Shown here in pieces: positions 25,261-35,159 of a stretch of DNA of 64,000 nt (its first letter is position 1; the number at the start of each line of letters is the position of its first letter). The stretch is from Sciscionella marina DSM 45152 (GTDB taxonomy: Bacteria > Actinomycetota > Actinomycetes > Mycobacteriales > Pseudonocardiaceae). The notes under the pieces are model-generated. The model was not told the DNA's origin, did not search any database, and saw only the letters and a program-made list of their open reading frames with translations. Made by a program: the position numbers and the translations under genes. Where the stretch lies: contig NZ_KB905381.1 of assembly GCF_000379465.1 (NCBI RefSeq), positions 310,001 through 374,000 on the forward strand. Direction: 5' to 3'.

Positions 25261-25964
25261 CGCCGGACTGCGCGCAGCTGCCACATGGCGAGCATCGCGT
25301 GGCCCTGCTCGTCATAGCTGAGCTTCTCCGGTTCGATGCCGATCGTCTCGGTGATCTCCCGGACCTTCGAGATGGTGTCCCTGGTGAAGCCGGAGGAATA
25401 GCTCGCCGGTTCGATGCTGGTGATGTCCCACCGCGCGTCGAGTGCCGCGTGCAGTTCCTCCTTGCTGACCGGTTCGAGGGTGGCGCCCGGGTCCTCGCCG
25501 CCGAAACAGATCAGGTGCAGCACCGCGCCGGGATTGGTCACCCGGTGGATCGCCTCGGCATAGGCGCTGCGCTGTTCGGGCACGAGGCAGTGGAAAAGCG
25601 CGGAGTCGAGCACCGTGTCGAAGCCGGGCTCCACTCCCTCCAGGGTGGTGGCATCGGCCTGGACGAACCGCGCATCGAGACCGCGGGCGCCGGCCTTCTC
25701 CCTGGCCTTGCCGAGCGCGGTCGGTGACCCGTCCACCCCGGTGACCCGGTGTCCGCGTTCGGCGAGGAACAGCGCGTTGTCCCCGAGACCGCAGCCGATG
25801 TCGAGGATGCTGCCGCGCAGTGTGCCGCCTTCCTCGAGCGCGACGATCGCCGGCTGCGGGGCGCCGATATCCCAGGGCACGCAGTCCAACTGGAGGTCCT
25901 CGCTGGGCTGTTCGCCCCGGTAGAGGGCGTCGAAGTCCATGTCGGTGGGGAGCTGCTCGGTCAT
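25257..25964 (-). CDS. class I SAM-dependent methyltransferase
   Basis: 235 aa. Rossmann methyltransferase motif I is ILDIGCGLGDNALFLAERGH (about residue 54), followed by VTGVDGSPTAL (motif II acidic residue), FVQADATTLEG (motif III) and DTVLDSALFHCLVPEQRSAY (motif IV and post-motif). The N terminus WDIGAPQPAIV fits a family of small-molecule methyltransferases of unknown substrate. Start ATG 25964 with GAGGTG upstream. A perfect 9-bp inverted repeat sits 31 bp before the start, so regulated expression is likely. Its stop overlaps the SARP stop tail-to-tail by 3 bases. Confidence 0.85.
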   Translation of the reverse strand: MTEQLPTDMDFDALYRGEQPSEDLQLDCVPWDIGAPQPAIVALEEGGTLRGSILDIGCGLGDNALFLAERGHRVTGVDGSPTALGKAREKAGARGLDARFVQADATTLEGVEPGFDTVLDSALFHCLVPEQRSAYAEAIHRVTNPGAVLHLICFGGEDPGATLEPVSKEELHAALDARWDITSIEPASYSSGFTRDTISKVREITETIGIEPEKLSYDEQGHAMLAMWQLRAVRR

Positions 25965-25995
25965 CGTTGCACCTCGGATCTCGTCGGGTTTTCTA

Positions 25996-26021
25996 CTAAA
26001 TTCATCGTACGCTGAATTTAG
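25996..26021. promoter_or_regulatory. AT-rich operator palindrome upstream of the methyltransferase
   Basis: CTAAATTCA, an 8-base spacer, then TGAATTTAG: a perfect 9-bp inverted repeat in an otherwise very GC-rich region, 32-57 bp upstream of the methyltransferase ATG. The low-GC arms make it stand out. The binding regulator is not evident; no regulator gene is adjacent on that side. Confidence 0.6.
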
Positions 26022-26060
26022 CGCCGGGTGCAATGAAATCCCCACTACCGGTGAGGGTTT

Positions 26061-26090
26061 CCGGTGCTCGTCATTCCCGTCGAGCACCGG
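26061..26090 (-). terminator. hairpin terminator downstream of the SDR gene
   Basis: CCGGTGCTCG, a 10-base loop, CGAGCACCGG: a perfect 10-bp stem located 41 bp past the SDR stop codon (26131) on the minus strand. There is no T tract, as is common in high-GC actinobacteria. Confidence 0.55.
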
Positions 26091-26130
26091 CTTCGCGCCG
26101 AAGGGTGCTGATGCGGGGAAGTCGGCGAGC

Positions 26131-26871
26131 TCAGCCTTGACGGGTCGGGCGGAGGGTGATCTCGCCGATCTCCACCTCGTGCGGCTGCTCGATGGCGAAT
26201 GCGATGGTGCGGGCGACCGCTTCCGGATCGAGCCCGAACTCTCGCATGGTCTCCGCGATGTGCGCCCGGGTCTCGGGATCCTCGACGTGGTCGGCGAATT
26301 CGGTCCGCACGTAACCGGGAGAGATCGAGGTGGTGCGCAGTACGCCGTCGGTGGATTCCTGCCGTAGCCCCTCGAGCAGGGTGCGCACCGCGTTCTTGGT
26401 GCCCGCGTAGACCCCCTGGGTCGGCACGATCCGCAGGCCCGCCGTGGACAGGGTCGTCACCAGGTGTCCCCGGCCCTGCCGCCGGAACACCGGGAGGGCG
26501 GCGGCGATGCCGTTGAGCACGCCGCGCAGGTTCACGTCGATCATCGCCGACCAGTTCTCGGTGCCCAGCTCGGCCATCGGACCGGTCCGGCCGATCCCGG
26601 CGTTGCCGACCAGCACATCGAGCCGCCCGAACTCGGTGACCGCGAGCGTGACCAGCTGTTCGAGCGAGGCCGGTTCGGTGACGTCCACCGTGCAGGTGAC
26701 GGCCCGGCCGCCCGCGGCGCGGATCTGCTCGGCGAGTTCGTCGAGGCGGTCGGTGCGGCGTGCGCCGAGGACCACGGCGGCACCGCGTTCGGCGAGCAGC
26801 CGGGCGGTGGCCGCGCCGATACCGCTACTTGCCCCGGTGATCGCCACGACGGTGCCGGGCAGAGCTGACAT
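26131..26871 (-). CDS. short-chain dehydrogenase/reductase
   Basis: 246 aa classical SDR. Cofactor motif VVAITGASSGIGAATA (residues 8-23) followed by LGARRTDRLDELA, whose ARR suggests NADP preference. NAG motif VLVGNAGIGRTGPM, catalytic Ser in TTLSTAGLRI and YAGTKNAV (Tyr-x3-Lys) near residue 156, ISPGYVRTEF after. Start ATG 26871 behind GGAGGG. Divergent from a TetR regulator, with two identical 12-bp palindromes between them, so expression is very likely controlled by that TetR protein. Substrate unknown; the spread of SDR functions does not allow a guess. Confidence 0.87.
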   Translation of the reverse strand: MSALPGTVVAITGASSGIGAATARLLAERGAAVVLGARRTDRLDELAEQIRAAGGRAVTCTVDVTEPASLEQLVTLAVTEFGRLDVLVGNAGIGRTGPMAELGTENWSAMIDVNLRGVLNGIAAALPVFRRQGRGHLVTTLSTAGLRIVPTQGVYAGTKNAVRTLLEGLRQESTDGVLRTTSISPGYVRTEFADHVEDPETRAHIAETMREFGLDPEAVARTIAFAIEQPHEVEIGEITLRPTRQG

Positions 26872-26892
26872 GGGGATTCCCTCCGTTAGAGT

Positions 26893-26904
26893 GGACACGT
26901 GTCC
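26893..26904. promoter_or_regulatory. TetR operator palindrome 1
   Basis: GGACACGTGTCC, a perfect 12-bp palindrome, 21 bp upstream of the SDR ATG and repeated exactly at 26924-26935. Probable binding site for the divergent TetR protein. Confidence 0.7.
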
Positions 26905-26923
26905 GGTTAGCTTCGAAGGTACC

Positions 26924-26935
26924 GGACACGTGTCC
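26924..26935. promoter_or_regulatory. TetR operator palindrome 2
   Basis: Second exact copy of GGACACGTGTCC, 31 bp (about three helix turns) from the first and 42 bp upstream of the tetR ATG. The same-face spacing suits two dimers controlling both divergent promoters. Confidence 0.7.
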
Positions 26936-26977
26936 GCCTGTTCAAGGAACGCAGCCAGGGAACACAGTCGAGGGCGC

Positions 26978-27529
26978 ATGAACCCATCCCGTCGCCGTGC
27001 CGACGCCACCGAGAACCGCGCGCGCATCATCGAGGCGGCCAGGGCGGCCGTCGCCGAAGCGGCGGAGCCGAAGCTCAACGCGATCGCCAAGCGCGCCGGG
27101 GTCGGCCAGGGCACCCTCTACCGGCATTTCCCGACGCGCGCGGAACTGCTCGCCGAGGTCTACCGCAGGGACGTGGAGGAGCTGATCGTCGCGGCCCCGG
27201 AACTGCTCGCCGAGTACCCGCCCGTGGAGGCGCTGGCCCGCTGGTTCGACCGGGTCGCCGAGTACGCGCGGGTCAAGCGCGGGGTGTTCGCCGCGGTCGA
27301 GGTCGCGGTCTGGCGGGATCTTTCCGCGCACAGCCTCGGCCCGATCGGCGATGCGGTGACCACTCTGCTCGAAGCGGGCCAGGCAAACGGGACGATCCGC
27401 GCGGACGTCGACGCCAGGGACGTGATCATCCTGATCGGTTACCTTTCCCGGCTCGGGGAGGACGAATGGGATGCGCGTGCCCGGCACCTGCTCGACATCG
27501 TGCTGAACGGGGTGCGCCGCCGCGAGTAG
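26978..27529 (+). CDS. TetR-family transcriptional regulator
   Basis: 183 aa. N-terminal TetR helix-turn-helix: ENRARIIEAARAAVAE, then LNAIAKRAGVGQGTLYRHFP (residues about 28-47), with the recognition helix GQGTLYRHF. The C-terminal ligand domain is of the small TetR_C-SBD type (LARWFDRVAEYARVKRG, VTTLLEAGQANGTIRADVDA). Start ATG 26978 with GAGGGC upstream. Divergent from the SDR gene; twin GGACACGTGTCC palindromes between them are the likely operators. Ligand unknown. Confidence 0.87.
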   Translation: MNPSRRRADATENRARIIEAARAAVAEAAEPKLNAIAKRAGVGQGTLYRHFPTRAELLAEVYRRDVEELIVAAPELLAEYPPVEALARWFDRVAEYARVKRGVFAAVEVAVWRDLSAHSLGPIGDAVTTLLEAGQANGTIRADVDARDVIILIGYLSRLGEDEWDARARHLLDIVLNGVRRRE

Positions 27530-27547
27530 TGGCCCGGATCATGCCGT

Positions 27548-27553
27548 TACGCT
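27548..27553 (+). promoter_or_regulatory. -10 element of a probable leaderless promoter (yaaA)
   Basis: TACGCT ends 7 bp before the GTG start codon, so transcription would begin at or next to the G of GTG. The identical hexamer and spacing occur before the DUF2516 gene. Confidence 0.45.
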
Positions 27554-27560
27554 GCTCGGT

Positions 27561-28301
27561 GTGTTCGTGTTGCTGCCCCCTTCGGAGACCAAGGCCCTCG
27601 GCGGGGACGGTGCCCCGCTCGAGCTGGGGTCGCTCGCCTTCGGTGAGCTGAACCCGGTGCGTGCCAAACTCGCCGACGCGCTGGCCGAGCTCGCCGCGGA
27701 TGTGCCCGCGAGCCTGCGCGCGCTCGGCCTCTCGCCCCGCCAGGAACACGAGGTGGAGCACAACGCCCTGCTGCGCGATTCGCCGACGCTGCCCGCGCTC
27801 GAGCGCTACACCGGGGTGCTCTATGACGCGCTGGACATCGGTTCGTTCAGCAAGGCGGCCCGGGCCAAGGCGGACCGTCGGCTCGCCGTGGCCTCCGCAC
27901 TGTTCGGCATCGCGAGCGGTACCGACCGGATCCCGGCCTACCGGCTCTCCGGCGGGAGCGCCCTGCCCGCGATCGGTTCGCTTCCGGCACTGTGGCGGCC
28001 CGCGCTGGAGCCGGTGCTCGCCGGGATGGACGGGCTCATCGTGGACCTGCGTTCCGGGGTGTACGCCAACCTCGCGCGCGTGCCGTACGCGGTGACGGTG
28101 CGCGTGGTCACCGAGAACGCGGCCGGGGTGCGCAAGACGGTCAGCCATCACAACAAGGCCTACAAGGGGAAGCTCGCCGCGGTACTGGCCGCCGCGCGCA
28201 CCGAGCCGTCCACTGTGGAGGGACTGCTGCGGCTGGTGGCGAAGGCGGGCCTGCACGTGGAGCGGACCGGCGACTACACGATCGAGCTGCTCACCGACTG
28301 A
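27561..28301 (+). CDS. yaaA: YaaA/DUF328 family peroxide stress protein
   Basis: 246 aa, full length for the family. Characteristic start FVLLPPSETKALGG and later ALERYTGVLYDALD, YRLSGGSALPA, LIVDLRSGVYAN and VSHHNKAYKGKLAAVLA. In E. coli YaaA limits DNA damage from hydrogen peroxide by lowering free iron. The GTG start at 27561 has no Shine-Dalgarno; TACGCT lies 7 bp upstream, the geometry of a leaderless promoter. It begins 31 bp after the tetR stop and may be partly read through from it. Confidence 0.88.
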   Translation: MFVLLPPSETKALGGDGAPLELGSLAFGELNPVRAKLADALAELAADVPASLRALGLSPRQEHEVEHNALLRDSPTLPALERYTGVLYDALDIGSFSKAARAKADRRLAVASALFGIASGTDRIPAYRLSGGSALPAIGSLPALWRPALEPVLAGMDGLIVDLRSGVYANLARVPYAVTVRVVTENAAGVRKTVSHHNKAYKGKLAAVLAAARTEPSTVEGLLRLVAKAGLHVERTGDYTIELLTD

Positions 28302-28381
28302 GAGTCCATATCACCCACTCGTGTCGGTAATCGGCTCGCTACGCTGCCGTCCTCTACTACGGAAACTTTCTGGAGGACAAC

Positions 28382-28780
28382 GTGACATTCATCCGCAGAG
28401 CCGCGTCCGCCGGTGCCCTCGCGGTGCTCGCCGGTTTCTCGATCGCCGGAACCGCGGCCGCCGCCGACAACCCCGGCCAGCCGCAGCACGCGCCGTGGCT
28501 GGTGCACGCGAGCCAGTACAACGCGTGCAAGCTCAACCTGCGTGAGGGCGCGGACATGACCGCGAAGGCGGTGACCACGCTCAGCTGTGACGACTACGCG
28601 ACCTGTGTGAACGCCGCCGCGGACAAGCCGGTGTGCGGTCCCTACGTCGTCGGCGGCAAGTACAGCTGCGTCGGCTCGGACAACAAGCAGGTCTACGACA
28701 ACCACTGGGTCGAGGTGACGTACCGGGGCAGCAAGACCCCGACCTACGCGGCCGCCGCCTGCGCGGCGTTCCGCCAATAG
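28382..28780 (+). CDS. small secreted protein with an SH3-like segment
   Basis: 132 aa. A Sec signal peptide is evident: FIRRAASAGALAVLAG then a hydrophobic stretch and the AAA cleavage region before DNPGQPQHAPW. The mature part (about 105 aa) contains seven Cys, and the segment CKLNLREGADMTAKAVTTL resembles the start of a bacterial SH3 domain. The Cys suggest disulfides outside the cytoplasm. Start GTG 28382 behind TGGAGG. I do not recognise a named family; exported, possibly wall-associated. It sits alone between yaaA and the convergent fadH. Confidence 0.7.
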   Translation: MTFIRRAASAGALAVLAGFSIAGTAAAADNPGQPQHAPWLVHASQYNACKLNLREGADMTAKAVTTLSCDDYATCVNAAADKPVCGPYVVGGKYSCVGSDNKQVYDNHWVEVTYRGSKTPTYAAAACAAFRQ

Positions 28781-28800
28781 GACTCCACCCTGAGGGCGCG

Positions 28801-31378
<2,578 letters not shown>

Positions 31379-31395
31379 GCCGGGCAGGCTACCTA

Positions 31396-31423
31396 TGCAA
31401 CAAGGTGCACTGCAACCAGTTGC
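31396..31423. promoter_or_regulatory. operator-like repeats between padR and dgoD
   Basis: TGCAAC occurs at 31396-31401 and 31411-31416, and the second copy is part of a perfect palindrome GCAAC-CA-GTTGC (31412-31423). This lies 18-45 bp upstream of padR, the right place for autorepression. Confidence 0.5.
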
Positions 31424-31460
31424 CTAAAGAAACACCACGCGCGGGTGGTATACGGGGTGC

Positions 31461-32612
31461 ATGACGATCACCGGCATCGCCGTGTACCCGGTCCGGCCGC
31501 GCTGGATCCTCGTGCGCGTGGACACCGAGCGGTCCAGCGGCTGGGGCGAGGCGATCGTGCCCAAACGCGTGGCCAGCGTGCGCGCGGCGGTCGGTGAACT
31601 CGGCCGGGTGCTGCACGGCGCGGACGAGAACCGGATCGAGGAGATCGCCACCCGCTGCCGCCAGGGAGCCTTCTTCCGCGGCGGTCCGGTGCTGTCCACC
31701 GCGGCCGCGGCGATCGAGCAGGCACTGTGGGACATCAAGGCCCGCCGCTTCGGGGTGCCGGTGTGGGAGCTGCTCGGCGGGCGGGTGCGAGACCGGGTCC
31801 GGGTCTATGCCTGGATCGGCGGGGACCGGCCGGGCGAGGTGGTCGAGGCCGCGCGGCTGCGCCTGGAACAAGGCTTCTCCGTGGTGAAGATGAACGCGAC
31901 CGCCGAGTTCGACCAGATCGAGACGACCGCGGCGGCGGACGAGGTGATCGCCCGGGTCGCCGCATTGCGCGAGGCGTTCGGCACCCGGCTGGACCTGGCC
32001 CTGGATTTCCACGGCCGGGTACACCGCCCGATGCTGCGCCCGCTGCTGCGCGAACTCGAACCGTACCGGCTGCTCTGGGTCGAGGAACCGCTCGCACCGG
32101 GCCACGATTCGCTGCTCGGGGATCTGCGCGCCGCCACCCGGATCGCCACCGGGGAACGGTTGTGTTCCCGCTGGGAGTTCCGCGAACTGCTGCACGGCGG
32201 CGCGGTCGACATCCTGCAGCCCGATGTCTCGCTCACCGGGCTGTTCGAACTGGAGAAGATCTGCCGGATGGCCGAGTGCTACGACGTTCCGGTGATCCCG
32301 CACTGCCCGAACGGACCGGTCTCGCTCGCCGCCTCGCTCCAGGTGGCGGGCTGCTGCGCGGGAATCCCGATGCTCGAACAGTCGCTCGGGCTGCACTACA
32401 ACACCGGTTACGCGGGGGCCGGTAGCGCCGAGCCGCAGGATTATCTGCGCGATCCCGGCCCGCTGCGCCCGGTGGACGGCTACCTGCCCGTTCCGGAAGG
32501 TCCCGGGCTGGGGATCGAACTGGATCCCGGCGCGCTCGAGCGCGGGCACACCGAACACGTGATCCCGGACCCGCAGTGGCGCCTGCCGGACGGGCGCCTC
32601 ACCGAGTGGTGA
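31461..32612 (+). CDS. dgoD: D-galactonate dehydratase-like enolase-superfamily enzyme
   Basis: 383 aa, equal to E. coli DgoD in length. Enolase/MR-superfamily features in order: AAIEQALWDIKARRFGVPVW (end of capping domain), catalytic and metal-binding DFHGRVHRPM (about residue 181), LWVEEPLAP (second metal ligand), TGERLCSRWEFRELL (third metal ligand), ILQPDVSLTGLFELEKICRM, and HCPNGPVSLAASLQVA with the catalytic His. The DFHGRVH and ERL-SRW segments are close to galactonate dehydratases, which convert D-galactonate to 2-keto-3-deoxygalactonate. No kinase or aldolase of the pathway is nearby, so an alternative acid-sugar substrate is possible. ATG 31461; overlaps the convergent aminotransferase by 14 bp. 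Confidence 0.8.
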   Translation: MTITGIAVYPVRPRWILVRVDTERSSGWGEAIVPKRVASVRAAVGELGRVLHGADENRIEEIATRCRQGAFFRGGPVLSTAAAAIEQALWDIKARRFGVPVWELLGGRVRDRVRVYAWIGGDRPGEVVEAARLRLEQGFSVVKMNATAEFDQIETTAAADEVIARVAALREAFGTRLDLALDFHGRVHRPMLRPLLRELEPYRLLWVEEPLAPGHDSLLGDLRAATRIATGERLCSRWEFRELLHGGAVDILQPDVSLTGLFELEKICRMAECYDVPVIPHCPNGPVSLAASLQVAGCCAGIPMLEQSLGLHYNTGYAGAGSAEPQDYLRDPGPLRPVDGYLPVPEGPGLGIELDPGALERGHTEHVIPDPQWRLPDGRLTEW

Positions 32613-33768
32613 GTTTCCGCAATCGCGCGATGCCTTCGTCGAGCACCTCATCGCGTTTGCAGAAAGCGAAGCGCACCAGCGAGCGCCACGGTCCGGGTTC
32701 GTCGGTGAACGCCTCGACCGGTACCGCGGCCACCCCGGCACGTTCGGGCAGCGACCAGCACAGCTGCGCGCCGTCGGTGAACCCGAGCGGGCGCACATCC
32801 GCGCAGATGAAGTAGGTGCCCTGGCTGGAGAGCACCCCGAAACCCGCATCGGCGAGCCCGTTCGCCAGCCGATTCCGCTTGTCCTGCAAACCGTTGCGCA
32901 GTTCGGCGACCCATTCGCCCTCGGCGCGCAGCGCGTGCGCGACCGCGGGCTGGAACGGTGCCCCGCCGACGAAGGTGAGGAATTGCTTGGCCGCGCGCAC
33001 CGCGCCGAGCAGCGGGGCGGGCGCGCACACCCAGCCGATCTTCCATCCGGTGCAGTTGAAGCTCTTGCCCGCGCTGGAGATCGCCACGGTGCGTTCGCGC
33101 ATCCCCTCGAACTCGGCCAGCGAGTGGTGTTCCGCGCCGTCGTAGACCAGGTGCTCGTACACCTCGTCGGTCACCGCGATCAGATCGCGCTCCACACAGA
33201 TCCGCGCGATCCCGGCCAGGTCCTCGGTGGTGAACACCGTTCCGGTCGGATTGTGCGGGGAATTGACCAGGATCGCCCTGGTGCGCGGGCCGACGGCGGC
33301 GCGCAGCTCGTCCAGGTCGACCGCGAACCGGTCCCCGTCCCGGCGCAGCGGAACGGCCTTGCGCTGGGCCCCGGCCATGGCCACCGCGGCGGCGTAGGAG
33401 TCGTAGTAGGGCTCGATCACCAGTACCTCGTCCTGGGTATCGACGAGCCCGAGCATGGCCGCGCTGATCGCCTCGGTCGCGCCGACGGTGACCAGTACTT
33501 CGGTGTCCGGGTCGTAGTGCAGGCCGTAGCGGGTGCGGTGCTCGGCGACCGCGGCGCGCAGTTCCGGCATCCCCGGCCCGGGCGGATACTGGTTCACCCC
33601 GTTCGCGATCGACTCGGTGGCCACGCGCAGCATGCCCGCGGGGCCGTCGGTGTCCGGGAATCCCTGACCGAGATTCACCGCCTCGGTACGTACCGCGAGC
33701 GCGGTCATCTCGGCGAACACGGTCGTGGTGAACGGGCGCAGCTTCGGGACGACGGGTGGTTCTCGCAC
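32599..33768 (-). CDS. PLP-dependent class I/II aminotransferase (DapC-like)
   Basis: 389 aa fold-type I aminotransferase. Landmarks: VNLGQGFPDTDGP, NQYPPGPGMPELRAAVAEH, TVGATEAISAAMLGLVD, NSPHNPTGTVF (substrate-binding Asn), ITDEVYE-like TDEVYEHLVYDG, PLP lysine in SSAGKSFNCTGWKIGW, and the C-terminal LVRFAFCKRDEVLDEG. The pattern fits N-succinyldiaminopimelate aminotransferase (DapC) and kynurenine/glutamine transaminases, which cannot be told apart by eye. It may therefore serve lysine/peptidoglycan biosynthesis. GTG or ATG start at 33768 is preceded by purine-rich sequence; monocistronic, with the second dispersed repeat in its upstream region. Confidence 0.82.
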   Translation of the reverse strand: MREPPVVPKLRPFTTTVFAEMTALAVRTEAVNLGQGFPDTDGPAGMLRVATESIANGVNQYPPGPGMPELRAAVAEHRTRYGLHYDPDTEVLVTVGATEAISAAMLGLVDTQDEVLVIEPYYDSYAAAVAMAGAQRKAVPLRRDGDRFAVDLDELRAAVGPRTRAILVNSPHNPTGTVFTTEDLAGIARICVERDLIAVTDEVYEHLVYDGAEHHSLAEFEGMRERTVAISSAGKSFNCTGWKIGWVCAPAPLLGAVRAAKQFLTFVGGAPFQPAVAHALRAEGEWVAELRNGLQDKRNRLANGLADAGFGVLSSQGTYFICADVRPLGFTDGAQLCWSLPERAGVAAVPVEAFTDEPGPWRSLVRFAFCKRDEVLDEGIARLRKLTTR

Positions 33769-33783
33769 ACGGGGAGTTTACGC

Positions 33784-33868
33784 GAAGGCGCCGATCGAGC
33801 GAGCGACCGCTTTTCGAGATGGGAGGGAGCCCCTGGCGACCGAGGCCCGGAACGAGTGAGAAGCCGAG
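33784..33868. repeat. dispersed intergenic repeat, copy 2
   Basis: GAAGGCGCCGATCGAG at 33784-33799 is identical to copy 1, and the tail at 33836-33868 (GACCGAGGCCCGG, then GAGTGAGAAGCCGAG) differs at one base. The middle differs in sequence and length. Non-coding, between the aminotransferase start and the DUF445 start. Confidence 0.65.
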
Positions 33869-33902
33869 CCATCGATAGAGCCTGTGCTGTCACAATGGGA
33901 CG

Positions 33903-35159
33903 GTGACCTCGACCGAAACACTGCCCCCCGTGCAGCAGGCCAAGCTGCGCCAGCTGCGCCGGATGAAGATCGTCGCGCTGTCCGCGCTGGTCATCGCCGC
34001 CATCGTGTACGTGGTGACCTCCATCCTCGGGCCGAGTGGCTGGGTCGGCTACGTCAACTCCGCGGCCGAGGCGAGCATGGTCGGTGCGCTCGCCGACTGG
34101 TTCGCGGTGACCGCGTTGTTCAAGCGCCCGCTCGGGCTGCCGATCCCGCACACCGCGATCATCCCGACCCGCAAGGACACCATCGGTTCGGCGCTGTCCG
34201 ACTTCGTGGGCACCAACTTTCTCGCCGAGGAGGTGGTGCGCGGCAAGCTGTCCAGTGTGGCCATCGCCGCGCGCATCGGGGCGTGGCTGCGCAAGGAGGA
34301 GAGTGCCGAGCGGGTCACCGCCGAGCTCGCCACCGTGCTGCGCGGCGTGGTCACCGTGCTGCGCGACGAGGATGTGCAGGCGGTCATGGAACAGGCCGTG
34401 GTGCGCAGGCTGGTCGATCAGCCGTGGGGTCCGCCGCTGGGCAAGATCCTCGCGCGGGTGTTCGAGGACGGATCGCATCACCGGCTCGTCGATCTGGTCA
34501 CCGATCGCGCCTACGCCTGGGTGCGGGACAACCACGAGACCGTGCTCGGGGTGGTCGCCGAGCGGTCCCCGTCCTGGTCGCCCAAATTCGTCGACGAGAT
34601 GCTCGCCGACAAGGTCTACACCGAACTGCTCGCCTTCGCCTGGGCGGTCAAGGTCGACGTCAATCATCCGATGCGCCAGGCACTCGACGGGTTCCTCGTC
34701 GAGTTCGCCAAAGACCTGCAGACCGATCCGGAGATGATGCAGCGCGCCGAGAACGTCAAACAGCAGGTGCTCGAACACCCGGAGGTGCAGGGCCTGATCT
34801 CCTCCGCGTGGGGCACCGCCAAGCGCATGCTGCTCGACGCCGCCGAGGATCCGTCCTCCGAACTGCGCAGGCGGGTCCGGGATGGGCTGGTCAACCTCGG
34901 CAAGCGGCTCGAGTCCGACCCCGGGCTGCAGTCCAAAGTGGACGGTTGGGTCGAGGGTGCCGTCGGTTACGTGGTGCGCAACTACGCCACCGAGATCAGC
35001 ACCCTCATCTCGGACACCGTGGAACGCTGGGACGGCAAGGAGGCCTCCCGCAAAATCGAGATCCAGGTCGGTAAGGATCTGCAGTTCATCCGGATCAACG
35101 GCACCATCGTCGGTGCGCTTGCCGGTCTGCTCATCCACGCGGCGACGCAGCTGTTCTGA
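33903..35159 (+). CDS. DUF445 family membrane-anchored protein
   Basis: 418 aa. One N-terminal membrane helix (MKIVALSALVIAAIVYVVTS), the family hallmark AAEASMVGALADWFAVTALF then KRPLGLPIPHTAIIPTRKD, a long helical soluble region, and a C-terminal hydrophobic segment (INGTIVGALAGLLIHAATQL). Function of DUF445 is unknown; I recall a DUF445-type gene at the equivalent place near the M. tuberculosis hbhA block (Rv0473). GTG start with CACAAT 6 bp upstream and no Shine-Dalgarno, so likely leaderless. Its 3' end overlaps the convergent HNH gene by 29 bp. Confidence 0.82.
   Translation: MTSTETLPPVQQAKLRQLRRMKIVALSALVIAAIVYVVTSILGPSGWVGYVNSAAEASMVGALADWFAVTALFKRPLGLPIPHTAIIPTRKDTIGSALSDFVGTNFLAEEVVRGKLSSVAIAARIGAWLRKEESAERVTAELATVLRGVVTVLRDEDVQAVMEQAVVRRLVDQPWGPPLGKILARVFEDGSHHRLVDLVTDRAYAWVRDNHETVLGVVAERSPSWSPKFVDEMLADKVYTELLAFAWAVKVDVNHPMRQALDGFLVEFAKDLQTDPEMMQRAENVKQQVLEHPEVQGLISSAWGTAKRMLLDAAEDPSSELRRRVRDGLVNLGKRLESDPGLQSKVDGWVEGAVGYVVRNYATEISTLISDTVERWDGKEASRKIEIQVGKDLQFIRINGTIVGALAGLLIHAATQLF

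Noticed and set aside
23230-25284. Long open frame on the minus strand opposite the SARP regulator
   Set aside because: Gly/Arg/Pro-rich translation; the plus strand encodes an unmistakable SARP-NTPase protein.
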